A stretch of 64,000 bases of DNA from Streptomyces sp. NRRL F-6492 (GTDB lineage Bacteria > Actinomycetota > Actinomycetes > Streptomycetales > Streptomycetaceae). The notes under the pieces were generated by a model that saw only the letters and a program-made list of their open reading frames with translations, searched no databases and had not been told where the DNA came from. A program made the translations under genes and the position numbers. Positions 46,832 through 56,087 of this stretch are shown piece by piece (within the stretch, counting starts at the first letter, position 1; each line of letters begins with the position of its first letter). The DNA lies in assembly GCF_001280125.1 (NCBI RefSeq), contig NZ_LGEG01000002.1, forward strand, positions 1 through 64,000, given 5' to 3'.

Positions 46832-48633
46832 GCACCCGGCCCTCCCTCGTCGTCGTGGGCGCCGGGCCGCGGGGGACCGGCTTCCTCGAACGGCTCGCCG
46901 CCAGCCTGCCCGAGCTGTACGGCGACCGGCCCCTCGACGTCCACCTCGTCGACCCGCACCCGCCCGGCCCCGGCCGGATATGGCGCACCGAACAGTCCCC
47001 GCTGCTCTGGATGAACTCCCAGGCCGAGGACGTCACGATGTTCACCGACGAGACCGTGCACCTCGAAGGGCCCGTCCGGCCGGGACCCACCCTCGCCGAA
47101 TGGGCCGGCATCGACGGCCGCACCTTCCCCACCCGCCCCCTCCAGGGCGCCTACCTGCGCTGGGCGTACGAGCGGGCCCGGGCCGCGCTGCCCGCCTCCG
47201 TCACCGTCCACGAGCACCGCGCGAGCGCGCTGCGGGTCGGCGGCCCCCGCGAGGGACGCCAGCGGGTCTGGCTGGAGGGCGCCGCCGTGCCCCTCCCCGC
47301 AGACCTGGTCGTCCTCACCGTCGGCCACCTCGAAGCCGAACCCGACCGGGAGCAGCGGACCCTCGCCGACTTCGCCGCCCGCCACGGCCTCGTCCACCTG
47401 CCGCCCGACTTCACCGCCGACACCGACCTGAGCGCCCTCCCCGCCGGCGAACCCGTCATCGTCCGCGGCTTCGGACTCGCCTTCGTCGACCTGATGGTGC
47501 TGCTCACCGAGGGCCGCGGCGGCCGGTACGAGGGCGAGGGCGACGACCTCGTGTACGTGCCCTCCGGCCGGGAGCCCGTCCTGCACGTCGGATCGCGCCG
47601 GGGCGTCCCGTACCACTCGAAGATCGGCTACGCCCTCGACGGCGAACGGCCCCCGCTGCCCCGCTTCTTCGGCCCCGAACAGACCGACGCCCTGCTCGCC
47701 CGCGGCGGCCCGATCGACTTCCGGCGCGACGTGTGGCCGCTCGTCGACAAGGAACTCGGCTGGGCCCACTACCACCGCCTCTTCTCCACCCACCCCGAGC
47801 GGACCGCGCTCCCCTGGAGCGACTTCGAGAAGGCCTACGAGGCGGCCGAGCCGCGCGGGGCCGACCTCGCCGCGCTCCTCGCCGCCGCCGTCCCCGACCC
47901 CGCCGACCGGCTCGACCTCGACGCCCTCGACCACCCCCTGGACGGCGCCCGCTTCGCCTCCGCCGAAGCCCTCCAGGACGGCCTGCGGGACTACATCGCC
48001 GCCGACCTCGCCCGCCGCCACGACCCCGCCCACAGCGCCGACGCCGCCGTCTTCGCCGGACTGCTCTCCGCCTACGGACAGCTCGTGCGGCTCGGCACGC
48101 GCCTGGACCCCGGCGGCTGGTGGCACGGCTTCTTCAGCTACCTCGCCTCCGGACCGCCCGGACCCCGGCTCCGCCAGCTCCTCGCGCTCTCCCGGGCCGG
48201 CGTCGTCCGCTTCCTCGGCCCCCGGACCGCCGTCGCGGCCGACGAGGAACGCGGCCTCTTCCGGGCCTCGTCCGACGCCGTACCGGGGGAGTGGACCGAG
48301 GCCCGCGCCCTGGTCGAGGCCCGGCTGCCCGACCCCACCCTGGAGCTGACCGGCAGCCCGCTGCTGCGCGCCCTGCACGAGGAGGGGGCCCGGGCCACCG
48401 CCAGCGGCCTCCTCGTCGTCGACCCCGTCGACGGCCGGATCCTGGAGCGCGACGGACGCCCGCACCCGCGCCGCTTCGCGCTCGGCCCGCACACCACCGC
48501 CCGCGCCGGCGGGGCCTTCACCCGGCCCCGCACCGGCGGGGTCGCCTTCGGGCAGAACGACGTCACCGCACGGGCCGCGCTCGCCTTCCTGCGCGACCTG
48601 GAGTGTCGTCTCCCGGCCCCGCTGAGCGCCTGA
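46828..48633 (+). CDS. FAD/NAD(P)-binding protein, 601 aa
   Basis: The protein opens with a dinucleotide-binding fold, VVVGAGPRGTGFLERLAASL (residues 8-27). It then has LWMNSQAEDVTMF and a middle VIVRGFGLAFVDLMVLLTEGRGG, characteristic of the large FAD/NAD(P)-binding family (NAD_binding_9 type). The C-terminal 250 residues are helical, ending with GGVAFGQNDVTARAALAFL. Relatives include ornithine/lysine N-hydroxylase-like flavoproteins, but the reaction is unknown. The ATGA overlap with the permease fixes the start. It probably oxidises the imported substrate or its product. Confidence 0.82.
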   Translation: MSTRPSLVVVGAGPRGTGFLERLAASLPELYGDRPLDVHLVDPHPPGPGRIWRTEQSPLLWMNSQAEDVTMFTDETVHLEGPVRPGPTLAEWAGIDGRTFPTRPLQGAYLRWAYERARAALPASVTVHEHRASALRVGGPREGRQRVWLEGAAVPLPADLVVLTVGHLEAEPDREQRTLADFAARHGLVHLPPDFTADTDLSALPAGEPVIVRGFGLAFVDLMVLLTEGRGGRYEGEGDDLVYVPSGREPVLHVGSRRGVPYHSKIGYALDGERPPLPRFFGPEQTDALLARGGPIDFRRDVWPLVDKELGWAHYHRLFSTHPERTALPWSDFEKAYEAAEPRGADLAALLAAAVPDPADRLDLDALDHPLDGARFASAEALQDGLRDYIAADLARRHDPAHSADAAVFAGLLSAYGQLVRLGTRLDPGGWWHGFFSYLASGPPGPRLRQLLALSRAGVVRFLGPRTAVAADEERGLFRASSDAVPGEWTEARALVEARLPDPTLELTGSPLLRALHEEGARATASGLLVVDPVDGRILERDGRPHPRRFALGPHTTARAGGAFTRPRTGGVAFGQNDVTARAALAFLRDLECRLPAPLSA

Positions 48634-48684
48634 CCGGCGCCCTCCCTCCCGTACCCCGCCCTGCCTTTCTCCCGAGGAACCGCC

Positions 48685-49581
48685 ATGGCTCTCACCAGCG
48701 ATCCACCGGCCGCCCCGCTCACCAAGGAACCGGCCGACCCCGCCCCACCGGCGGCCACCGACCTCGTGGTCGTCCCCGTCCGCCACCCCTGGCGCTGGGT
48801 GGCCGTCGCCGCCACCGCCGTCCTGCTCGTGCAGTTCGCCCACGGGCTCGTCACCAACCCCGGCTGGGAGTGGGACGTCTTCGCCGCGTTCTTCACCACC
48901 GAGACGATCCTCAAGGCCGTCTGGGTCACACTCCAGCTCACCTTCTACGGCACCGCCCTCGGCTTCGCGATCGGCATCGTGGTCGCCTTCATGCGCCTGT
49001 CGGCCAGCCCCTTCCTGCGCTCGGTCGCCTTCGGCTACATCTGGGCCTTCCGCTCCATCCCGCTCATCGTCCAGCTCCTCTTCTGGTTCAACCTCGCCTA
49101 CCTCTACAAGGAGCTGAGCGTCGGCATCCCCTTCGGGCCGAGCTTCTTCTCCTTCGACACAATGGGCCTGGTCGGCGAGATGAGCGCCGCCGTCCTCGGA
49201 CTCGCCCTGCACCAGGCGGCCTACGCGGCCGAGATCGTCCGAGGGGGCGTACTCGCCGTGGACGAGGGCCAGTTGCAGGCCGCGGCCTCCCTCGGCATAC
49301 CCAAGCTCCGGCAGGCGCGCCGGATCGTCCTGCCGCAGGCGATGCGCTCCATCCTGCCCAACGCCGCCAACGAGGTCATCTCGCTCTTCAAGGGCACCTC
49401 GATCGTCTCGGTCATGGCGATCGGCGAACTCTTCTACCAGGTCCAGGTCGTCTACGGCCGCAACGGGCGGGTCGTCCCGCTCCTGATGGTCGCCACCGCC
49501 TGGTACATCCTGCTCACCACCGCGCTCTCCGTCGTCCAGCACTACGTCGAACGCCACTACGCGAAGGGGAGCACCCGATGA
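48685..49581 (+). CDS. Amino-acid-type ABC transporter permease
   Basis: This 298-residue permease is paralogous to the one at 45974: FRSIPLIVQLLFWFNLAYLY, LHQAAYAAEIVRGGVLAVDEGQLQAAASLG (ATPase-docking loop) and LPQAMRSILPNAANEVISLFKGTS. It has a 45-residue Ala/Pro-rich N terminus before the first helix. The two permeases may form a heterodimer. ATG 48685 has CGAGGAA upstream. It overlaps the ATPase gene by 4 bases. Confidence 0.92.
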   Translation: MALTSDPPAAPLTKEPADPAPPAATDLVVVPVRHPWRWVAVAATAVLLVQFAHGLVTNPGWEWDVFAAFFTTETILKAVWVTLQLTFYGTALGFAIGIVVAFMRLSASPFLRSVAFGYIWAFRSIPLIVQLLFWFNLAYLYKELSVGIPFGPSFFSFDTMGLVGEMSAAVLGLALHQAAYAAEIVRGGVLAVDEGQLQAAASLGIPKLRQARRIVLPQAMRSILPNAANEVISLFKGTSIVSVMAIGELFYQVQVVYGRNGRVVPLLMVATAWYILLTTALSVVQHYVERHYAKGSTR

Positions 49582-50378
49582 GCTCCGCCACCACCGCCGG
49601 GCCGGCCCCCGCCGACACCACCGCCAAGGTCGAGATCCGGGCCGTCCACAAGAGCTTCGGCCCCCTGCACGTCCTGCGCGGCATCGACCTCGACGTGCGG
49701 ACCGGCGAGGTCACCGTCGTCCTCGGCCCCTCCGGCTCCGGCAAGTCCACCCTGCTGCGGACCATCAACCACCTGGAGAAGGTCGACGGCGGCACGGTCA
49801 GCGTGGACGGCGTCCTCGTCGGCTACCGGCGCTCCGGGAACAAGCTCTACGAGCTGCGCGAGCGCGAGATCCTCAAGCAGCGCACCCGGATCGGCTTCGT
49901 CTTCCAGAACTTCCACCTCTTCCCCCACCTGACCGTCCTGGAGAACATCGTCGAGGCCCCCGTCTCGGCCCTCAAGCGCCCCCGCAAGGAGGCCGGGGCC
50001 GCGGCCCGGAAGCTGCTCGAACGCGTCGGGCTCGCCGACAAGGCGGACGCGTATCCCAAGCAGCTCTCCGGCGGACAGCAGCAGCGGGTCGCCATCGCCC
50101 GCGCGCTCGCCCTCGAACCGGGCCTGCTCCTCTTCGACGAGCCGACCTCCGCGCTCGACCCCGAGCTGGTCGGCGAGGTCCTCGACGTCATCAAGGACCT
50201 GGCCGCCACCGGCACCACCATGATCGTCGTCACCCACGAGATCGGCTTCGCCCGCGAGGTCGCCGACACCGTGGTCTTCATGGACGAGGGCCGGATCGTC
50301 GAGCAGGGCCCGCCGGCCGAGGTGCTGGACAGCCCGCGCCACGAGCGCACCCGCGCCTTCCTCTCCAAGGTCCTCTGA
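49578..50378 (+). CDS. Amino-acid-type ABC transporter ATP-binding protein
   Basis: This 266-residue ATPase has Walker A (GPSGSGKST, about 50-58), the Q-loop VFQNFHLFPHLTVLENI, signature LSGGQQQRVAIARAL, Walker B (LLLFDEPTSALDP) and the H-loop THEIGFAREVAD. It is closest in pattern to GlnQ/HisP/TcyN ATPases for polar amino acids, including cystine and other sulfur compounds. It is the only ATPase in the island, so it presumably serves both permeases. Confidence 0.95.
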   Translation: MSSATTAGPAPADTTAKVEIRAVHKSFGPLHVLRGIDLDVRTGEVTVVLGPSGSGKSTLLRTINHLEKVDGGTVSVDGVLVGYRRSGNKLYELREREILKQRTRIGFVFQNFHLFPHLTVLENIVEAPVSALKRPRKEAGAAARKLLERVGLADKADAYPKQLSGGQQQRVAIARALALEPGLLLFDEPTSALDPELVGEVLDVIKDLAATGTTMIVVTHEIGFAREVADTVVFMDEGRIVEQGPPAEVLDSPRHERTRAFLSKVL

Positions 50379-50422
50379 ACCACCGTCACCACCCTTTCCC
50401 CCGCGAAGACAGGAGCACCGTC

Positions 50423-51397
50423 ATGAAGTCCCGCCGCGCCCTCCTCACCGCCCTCGCCTCGCTCACCGCCCTCGGCGTCCTCACCGCCTGCGGCTCGGGT
50501 GACGCCGCCCTCAACGAGACCAGGCCCGAGGGCAAGAAGGGTCACGGCATCAACCTGACCCCGGAGCAGAACCGCGTCCACACCGCCAAGGTCGACGCCA
50601 TCGCCGCCAAGGTCCCCGCGGCCGTACGGGAGAGAGGCACGCTCGTCCTGGGCGTCTCCGCGTCCAGCAATCCGCCGCTCGCCTTCCGCGCCACCGACGA
50701 CAAGACGCTGATCGGCGTCGAGATCGACCTCGCCACCCTGGTCGCCGACGCCCTCGGCCTGAAGCCCGAGTTCAACGCGGTCTCGTGGGAGAACCTCTTC
50801 GTCGGCCTGGACAGCGGCAAGTACGACGCCGTCTTCTCCAACGTCACGGTCACCGAGGAGCGCAAGGACAAGTACGACTTCGCCACCTACCGCCTGGACG
50901 ACCTGGCCTTCGAGGCCAAGAAGGGCTCCGGCTGGACGGTGAAGGGGCCCGAGGACGTGGCCGGGAAGGCGATCGCGGTCGGCTCCGGCACCAACCAGGA
51001 GAAGATCCTCGTCGACTGGTCCGCGCAGAACGAGAAGGCCGGACGCGAGCCGGTCGACATCAAGTACTACCAGAACACCTCCGACTACTACCTGGCGCTC
51101 CAGTCCGGCCGGATCGACGCCTACCTCGGCCCCAACCCCGTCGCCGCCTACCACGTGCTCTCGTCGGGCCAGACGGAGGTCGTCGGCAAGTTCTCCGGGG
51201 CGGGCGCCGGGCTCCAGGGCAAGATCGCGGCCACCACGAAGAAGGACAGCGGGCTCGTCGCCGCCTACGCCGCCGCGCTCGACCACGTCATCCAGAACGG
51301 CACCTACGCCCAGGTCCTCAAGCGCTGGGGCCTCGACGGCGAGTCCGTCCCCACGTCGGAGATCAACCCGCCCGGCCTGCCCCGCACCAAGAACTGA
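50423..51397 (+). CDS. Polar amino-acid-type ABC transporter substrate-binding lipoprotein
   Basis: This 324-residue lipoprotein has a signal peptide ending LTACGSG and the family-3 binding fold: GTLVLGVSASSNPPLAFRATDDKTLIGVEIDL, KYDAVFSNVTVTEERKDKYDFATY and NGTYAQVLKRWGL (each quoted in part of the fold order). It is similar to the protein at 43958, suggesting duplication within the island. ATG 50423 has AGGAG upstream, 44 bases after the ATPase gene. A 27-nt repeat array follows its stop at once. Confidence 0.92.
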   Translation: MKSRRALLTALASLTALGVLTACGSGDAALNETRPEGKKGHGINLTPEQNRVHTAKVDAIAAKVPAAVRERGTLVLGVSASSNPPLAFRATDDKTLIGVEIDLATLVADALGLKPEFNAVSWENLFVGLDSGKYDAVFSNVTVTEERKDKYDFATYRLDDLAFEAKKGSGWTVKGPEDVAGKAIAVGSGTNQEKILVDWSAQNEKAGREPVDIKYYQNTSDYYLALQSGRIDAYLGPNPVAAYHVLSSGQTEVVGKFSGAGAGLQGKIAATTKKDSGLVAAYAAALDHVIQNGTYAQVLKRWGLDGESVPTSEINPPGLPRTKN

Positions 51398-51399
51398 CC

Positions 51400-51534
51400 C
51401 GCACCACGAACCGGGCGGACCGGTCCCGCACCACGAACCGGGCGGACCGGTCCCGCACGGTCGGCCGGGCGGACCGGTCCCGCACGGTCGGCCGGGCGGA
51501 CCGGTCCCGCCTCACCGGCCGGGCGGACCGGTCC
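51400..51534. repeat. Five tandem 27-nt repeats with GGACCGGTCC palindromes
   Basis: Five 27-nt units begin at 51400, 51427, 51454, 51481 and 51508. Each ends GGGCGGACCGGTCC and differs only in the first 10 or so bases; units 1-2 match each other and 3-4 match each other. A sixth, decayed unit follows to about 51562. The perfect palindrome GGACCGGTCC recurs every 27 bases. The array fills the gap between the binding-protein stop and the LLM gene. All frames stay open, but no start or ribosome site supports translation. Confidence 0.88.
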
Positions 51535-51600
51535 CGCACCGCCCACCCCGTACCGGTCCGCCCGGCCCCGTACCGCGAGAACCCTCCCGAGAGAGACCGC

Positions 51601-52638
51601 ATGACCAGCACCCGACCGCTCCACCTCGCTGCCGAGCTCGCCCCGGGCTCCGGACGGGCCGACCCGGGCCCGGACACCGCCGCGCGCACGGTCGCGCTCG
51701 CCCGCCTCGCCGAGGCCGCCGGGCTCGACTTCCTCACCCACGACGACTCCTTCACCCGGCCCGGCCTCGACGCGCTCGCCGTCCTCGCCCGGGTCGCCCC
51801 GGAGACCCGCTCGGTCGGCCTCGTGCCGACCGTGACCACCACCCACACCGAGCCCTTCCACGTCCAGGCCGCCGTCGCCACCCTCGACTGGGTGAGCCGG
51901 GGCCGGGCGGGCTGGCGGATCGGGGTCTCCCCGACCGGCGCCGAGGCCCGGCTCTTCGGCCGCCGCCCGGCCCCGCCCACCGCCGAGCTCTGGCAGGAGG
52001 CGGGCGAGGTCGCCGAGGTCTCCCGCAAGCTGTGGGACAGCTGGGAGGACGACGCCGAGATACGGGACGTGGCGACCGGACGGTTCGTCGACCGCCGCAA
52101 GCTGCACTACGTGAACTTCCAGGGCGCGACCTTCTCGGTCAAGGGCCCCTCGATCGTCCCCCGGCCCCCGCAGGGCAACCCGGTGACCGTCGTCGACGCC
52201 ACCCGCCCCGCCGCCCGGGAGACCGCCGCCCACCACGCCGACGTGGCCCTGGTCGAGGCCGCCACCGCCGAGGAGGCCGCCGCGCTGCGCGCCGAACTGC
52301 ACCGGGGCGCCCGCGCCCACGGCCGGGACCCCGGGCAGCTGCGCGTCCTGCTCTCGCTGACCGTCGACACCGACGCGTACGAGGGCGGGCCCGGGGCGCT
52401 CGCCGGGCTGATCGCGGACTGGCACGGGGGCGGGGCCGTCGACGGCTTCCACCTCGTGCCGGCCGTCCCGGAGCGGGACCTGGAGCGGTTCGCCGCCGTG
52501 ACCGTCCCCCTGCTCGCCGACCGGGGCCTCTTCCGCACGTCCTACGAGGGCGCCACCCTCCGCGACCACCTGGGACTGGCCCGCCCCGAGAGCCAGTACG
52601 CCACCGGCCCGCACGTCACGACGGGAGCGGGCGCGTGA
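51601..52638 (+). CDS. LLM class flavin-dependent oxidoreductase
   Basis: This 345-residue protein has the luciferase-like TIM-barrel pattern: ARLAEAAGLDFLTHDDSF, SVGLVPTVTTTHTEPFHVQA, LDWVSRGRAGWRIGVSP and PQGNPVTVVDATRPAARETA. It looks like an FMN- or F420-dependent monooxygenase/reductase subunit. ATG 51601 has GAGAGAG upstream. It overlaps the next, NtaA-type, gene by 4 bases; the two may act in sequence on one substrate. Confidence 0.88.
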   Translation: MTSTRPLHLAAELAPGSGRADPGPDTAARTVALARLAEAAGLDFLTHDDSFTRPGLDALAVLARVAPETRSVGLVPTVTTTHTEPFHVQAAVATLDWVSRGRAGWRIGVSPTGAEARLFGRRPAPPTAELWQEAGEVAEVSRKLWDSWEDDAEIRDVATGRFVDRRKLHYVNFQGATFSVKGPSIVPRPPQGNPVTVVDATRPAARETAAHHADVALVEAATAEEAAALRAELHRGARAHGRDPGQLRVLLSLTVDTDAYEGGPGALAGLIADWHGGGAVDGFHLVPAVPERDLERFAAVTVPLLADRGLFRTSYEGATLRDHLGLARPESQYATGPHVTTGAGA

Positions 52639-53942
52639 GCACTCCCCGGCCCCGCAAGCAGGTCCACCTCGGCGCGCACTTCCCCGGCGTCAACTCCACC
52701 ACCGTCTGGGCCGATCCGCGCTCCGGCTCGCAGATCGACTTCTCCTCCTTCGAACACCTCGCCAGGACCGCCGAGCGCGGCCTCTTCGACTTCTTCTTCC
52801 TGGCCGAGGGGCTGCGGCTGCGCGAGCACGCGGGGCGCATCCACGACCTCGACGTCGTCGGCCGGCCCGAGTCGATCACCGTCCTGAACGCGCTGGCCGC
52901 CGTCACCGACCGGCTCGGCCTGGCCGCCACGGTCAACGCCACCTTCAACGAGCCCTACGACCTGGCCCGGCGCCTCGCCTCCCTCGACCACCTCAGCGCG
53001 GGCCGGGCCGCCTGGAACGTGGTCACCTCCTCGGACGCCTTCACCGGCGAGAACTTCCGGCGCGGCGGCTACCTGGACCGGGCCGACCGGTACGCCCGGG
53101 CCGCCGAGTTCCTCGCCACCGCCCGGGAGCTGTGGGACTCCTGGACCCCGGAGGGCGCCCAGGAGCCCTTCGCCCACAGGGGGCCGCAGTTCCGGATCGA
53201 CGGCGGGTTCACCGTCCCGCGCTCCCCGCAGGGGCACCCGGTCGTCATCCAGGCCGGGGACTCGCCCGAGGGCCGGGAGTTCGCCGCCTCCGGCGCCGAC
53301 GTGGTCTTCACCCGACACTCCACCCTGGAGGCGGGCCGGGAGTTCTACGCCGACGTCAAGGGGCGGCTCGCCCGGTACGGCAGGGAGCCCGGCGACCTGA
53401 AGATCATGCCGGGCGTGACGTACGTCCTCGGCGACACCGACGCCGACGCGCGGGAGAAGGCCGCCGGGATCCGCGCGCAGCAGGTCTCCCCGCAGAACGC
53501 GATCCTCGCCCTGGAGCAGGTCTGGGGCCGCGACCTCTCCGGCTACGACCCCGACGGGCCGCTGCCGGACGTCGACCCCGACCCGGACTCGGCGCTCGTG
53601 CAGGGCAGGGTGCGGGTCGCCGACCCGGTCGGCACGGCCCGGAGGTGGCGGGCGCTCTCCGAGGCCAAGGGCCTGTCGATCCGGCAGACCGTCATCGAGT
53701 CGACCGGCCGCCAGTCCTTCGTCGGCAGCCCGGAGACGGTCGCGGCGGCCCTGGAGGAGTTCGTCGCCACGGACGCCGCCGACGGTTTCATCCTCGTCCC
53801 GCACCTCACTCCCGGCGGCCTCGACGACTTCGTCGACCGGGTCGTCCCCCTGCTCCAGGAGCGCGGAGCCTTCCGCACGGAGTACGCCGGCACCACCTTG
53901 CGGTCCCACCTCGGGCTCCGCGAGCCCGTACGAAAGGGTTGA
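52635..53942 (+). CDS. NtaA/SnaA/DszA-type FMN-dependent monooxygenase
   Basis: This 435-residue protein is clearly of the NtaA/SnaA/DszA group of reduced-flavin monooxygenases. It has TVWADPRSGSQIDFSSFEHLARTAERGLFDFFFLAEG (in family order), LAATVNATFNEPYDLARRLASLDHLS and AAWNVVTSSDAFTGENF. It also has SPQGHPVVIQAGDSPEGREFAA and VRVADPVGTARRWRAL. Characterised relatives oxidise nitrilotriacetate, dibenzothiophene sulfone or pristinamycin, or cleave C-S bonds; they need an FMN reductase, which is not in the window. GTG 52635 overlaps the preceding gene. Confidence 0.92.
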   Translation: MSTPRPRKQVHLGAHFPGVNSTTVWADPRSGSQIDFSSFEHLARTAERGLFDFFFLAEGLRLREHAGRIHDLDVVGRPESITVLNALAAVTDRLGLAATVNATFNEPYDLARRLASLDHLSAGRAAWNVVTSSDAFTGENFRRGGYLDRADRYARAAEFLATARELWDSWTPEGAQEPFAHRGPQFRIDGGFTVPRSPQGHPVVIQAGDSPEGREFAASGADVVFTRHSTLEAGREFYADVKGRLARYGREPGDLKIMPGVTYVLGDTDADAREKAAGIRAQQVSPQNAILALEQVWGRDLSGYDPDGPLPDVDPDPDSALVQGRVRVADPVGTARRWRALSEAKGLSIRQTVIESTGRQSFVGSPETVAAALEEFVATDAADGFILVPHLTPGGLDDFVDRVVPLLQERGAFRTEYAGTTLRSHLGLREPVRKG

Positions 53943-53948
53943 AGAAGA

Positions 53949-54737
53949 ATGAGCACGGATCCACGGCAGGACTGGCGGGAGTGGCACGAGGCGCGCGAGG
54001 CCTCGGTCTCCTCGCCGTACGGCCTGCTCTCCCTCACGGGAAACCACTGGCTCTCCGATCACCCGGAGGGGCGAATTCCGGCCGTTCCGGGGGAGTGGCG
54101 GGCGGACGGCGACGAGGTGGTCCTGACGGCGACCGACGGGGACGGACTCACCGTCGACGGGAAGCCGTTCACCGGCACCGTCCGGCTCACCGCCGACCAG
54201 GGCCCGGCCGAGGACTCCCGGGTCGCGGCGGCGGAGCGGCGGATCGTGGTGCTGCGGCGCGAAGGCGAGTGGGCCGTGAGGGACTTCGACCCCGACGCGG
54301 AGACGCGCCGCGCCTTCCGGGGCATCGAGGTCACCCCGTACGACGAGCGCTGGGCGGTGCCCGGCGTCTTCCGTCCGTACGGGGAGACGCGCAGCGTGCG
54401 GGTCGAGAACGCCGACGGCCGGGAGCGGGGCCTCGGCCTCGCCGGCGAGCTGGTCTTCGAGCTGGACGGCGAGGAGCGCACGCTCCAGGTGGCCGTCGAG
54501 GAGGGCGGCTCCCTGTGGGCGGTCTTCGCGGACGCCACCAGCGGCCGGGACAGCCACCGCTTCCGCTTCCTGAAGCCCCCGGCCCCGGCGGCGGACGGCA
54601 CGGTGACGGTGGACTTCAACCGGGCGCTGCTGCCGCCGTGCGCCTTCGCGGACCACTTCCTCTGCCCGTTCCCGCCGCCGGGGAACACGCTCGACGTCGC
54701 CGTCCCGGCGGGGGAGCGGCGGCTCGGGCGGGACTGA
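53949..54737 (+). CDS. DUF1684 domain protein
   Basis: This 262-residue protein matches DUF1684. It begins [24 protein letters not shown] with HWL, has a central beta-rich section ([19 protein letters not shown]), and ends with [27 protein letters not shown], the conserved Asn/Cys/Pro-rich end. No enzyme function is established. It starts 6 bases after the monooxygenase stop with GAAGAA as a weak ribosome site, so it is in the same operon. There is no signal peptide. Confidence 0.85.
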   Translation: MSTDPRQDWREWHEAREASVSSPYGLLSLTGNHWLSDHPEGRIPAVPGEWRADGDEVVLTATDGDGLTVDGKPFTGTVRLTADQGPAEDSRVAAAERRIVVLRREGEWAVRDFDPDAETRRAFRGIEVTPYDERWAVPGVFRPYGETRSVRVENADGRERGLGLAGELVFELDGEERTLQVAVEEGGSLWAVFADATSGRDSHRFRFLKPPAPAADGTVTVDFNRALLPPCAFADHFLCPFPPPGNTLDVAVPAGERRLGRD

Positions 54738-54909
54738 CCGTCCAACCCCCTGGTGGTGCGCGGTAGTTGACGGCTGTACGGCCGAAAGGCGCCCTTGCGG
54801 CGTGAAGTCGTACGGCCGGAGACTCCCCCACAGCGCCGGCCTCCGGGCCGCGCCTCACGGGCCCGACCCCCCACGGCGGGCCCCCGATTCCCCTCGGGAG
54901 GAACGAGAA

Positions 54910-55821
54910 GTGAGGACCATGCGCACCACCCCCACGAGAACGATCCGGCTGCTCGCCGTCACCGCCGGTCTCGCCGCCGCCGCGGCGCTCGCCGTCCCCA
55001 CCGCGAACGCCGGCACCACCGGCGCCACCGGGACCGCGGGCGCCTACGGTGCCGCCGCCCTCGCGGCGACCGGCGACGCCGTCCGCGCCGCCGACGTGGC
55101 CGGCACCGCCTGGCACGTCGACACCGCCACCGGCCGGCTCGTCGTCACCGCCGACTCCACCGTCGACGCGGCGGAGATCGCGAAGATCAAGGAGCGGGCC
55201 GGGGCCAACGCCGCCGCCATCAGGGTCGAACGGACCCCGGGCCGCTTCAGCAAGCTGATCTCCGGCGGCGACCCGATCTACGCCGACGCCGGCTGGCGCT
55301 GCTCGCTCGGCTTCAACGTCCGGGACGGCGCGGGCAACTACTTCTTCCTGACCGCCGGGCACTGCACCGACGGCGCCGGGACCTGGTACGCCAACTCCGC
55401 CAAGACCACCGTCCTCGGGACCACCGCCGGGTCCAGCTTCCCGGGCAACGACTACGGCCTGGTCCGCTACACCAACGGCTCCATCGCCAAGCCCGGCACC
55501 GTCGGCAGCGTGGACATCACGAGCGCCGGCAACGCCACGGTCGGCCTCTCGGTCACCCGCCGGGGCTCCACCACCGGCATCCACAGCGGCAGCGTGACGG
55601 GCCTCAACGCCACCGTGAACTACGGCGGCGGCGACATCGTCTCCGGCCTGATCCGCACGAACGTCTGCGCCGAGCCCGGCGACTCCGGCGGCCCGCTCTA
55701 CTCGGGCAGCCGGGCCATCGGCCTCACCTCGGGCGGCAGCGGCAACTGCTCCTCGGGCGGCACGACCTTCTTCCAGCCCGTGACGGAGGCGCTGAGCGCG
55801 TACGGCGTGAGCGTGTTCTGA
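54910..55821 (+). CDS. Streptogrisin B-type secreted serine protease (S1E)
   Basis: This 303-residue preproprotein has a signal peptide (to about residue 34), an alpha-lytic-type propeptide of about 80 residues and a mature protease from about Ile117 (ISGGDPIYA). The triad is His151 (TAGHC), Asp181 (NDYGLVRY) and Ser259 (GDSGGPL). Cys131/Cys152 and a later pair form the usual disulfides. The GTG at 54910 is chosen because GGGAGGA lies 7 bases upstream; ATG 54919 is too far from it. It is monocistronic with its own terminator. Confidence 0.92.
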   Translation: MRTMRTTPTRTIRLLAVTAGLAAAAALAVPTANAGTTGATGTAGAYGAAALAATGDAVRAADVAGTAWHVDTATGRLVVTADSTVDAAEIAKIKERAGANAAAIRVERTPGRFSKLISGGDPIYADAGWRCSLGFNVRDGAGNYFFLTAGHCTDGAGTWYANSAKTTVLGTTAGSSFPGNDYGLVRYTNGSIAKPGTVGSVDITSAGNATVGLSVTRRGSTTGIHSGSVTGLNATVNYGGGDIVSGLIRTNVCAEPGDSGGPLYSGSRAIGLTSGGSGNCSSGGTTFFQPVTEALSAYGVSVF

Positions 55822-55859
55822 CGACCCCGCCGGGGCGAGCGGCCCCGGTGCGAAGACGA

Positions 55860-55891
55860 GAAGGCCCCGGCGCTCCCGTGCCGGGGCCTTC
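55860..55891 (+). terminator. Terminator after the streptogrisin gene
   Basis: A 12-bp stem (55860-55871 with 55880-55891) with an 8-base loop lies 38 bases after the protease stop. Confidence 0.82.
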
Positions 55892-56087
55892 CCGCGTCCC
55901 GGCCGTGTTTTCTTCCCCAACTCCCGCATTATCAGATGGTCATGACGGCGCATCACTTTTTACCAACGCGTAACTTCCCAGTCGAGGCTACCCGTGCGTA
56001 GCTTGGCTGAAGCGCATCCCCACTTGTGGTCCGGACCGCAGGGCGTAGCACCCCACCTTTCCCCTTGAGCCGCAAGGAGATCGCCCG

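Noticed and set aside
51400..51534. CRISPR array or coding repeat fused to the binding protein
   Set aside because: Repeats are contiguous without spacers, and the binding-protein stop at 51395-51397 precedes them.
43958..54737. Secondary-metabolite gene cluster because of SnaA-like enzymes
   Set aside because: No synthase, NRPS/PKS or resistance gene is present, and transport components for polar amino-acid-like ligands dominate.
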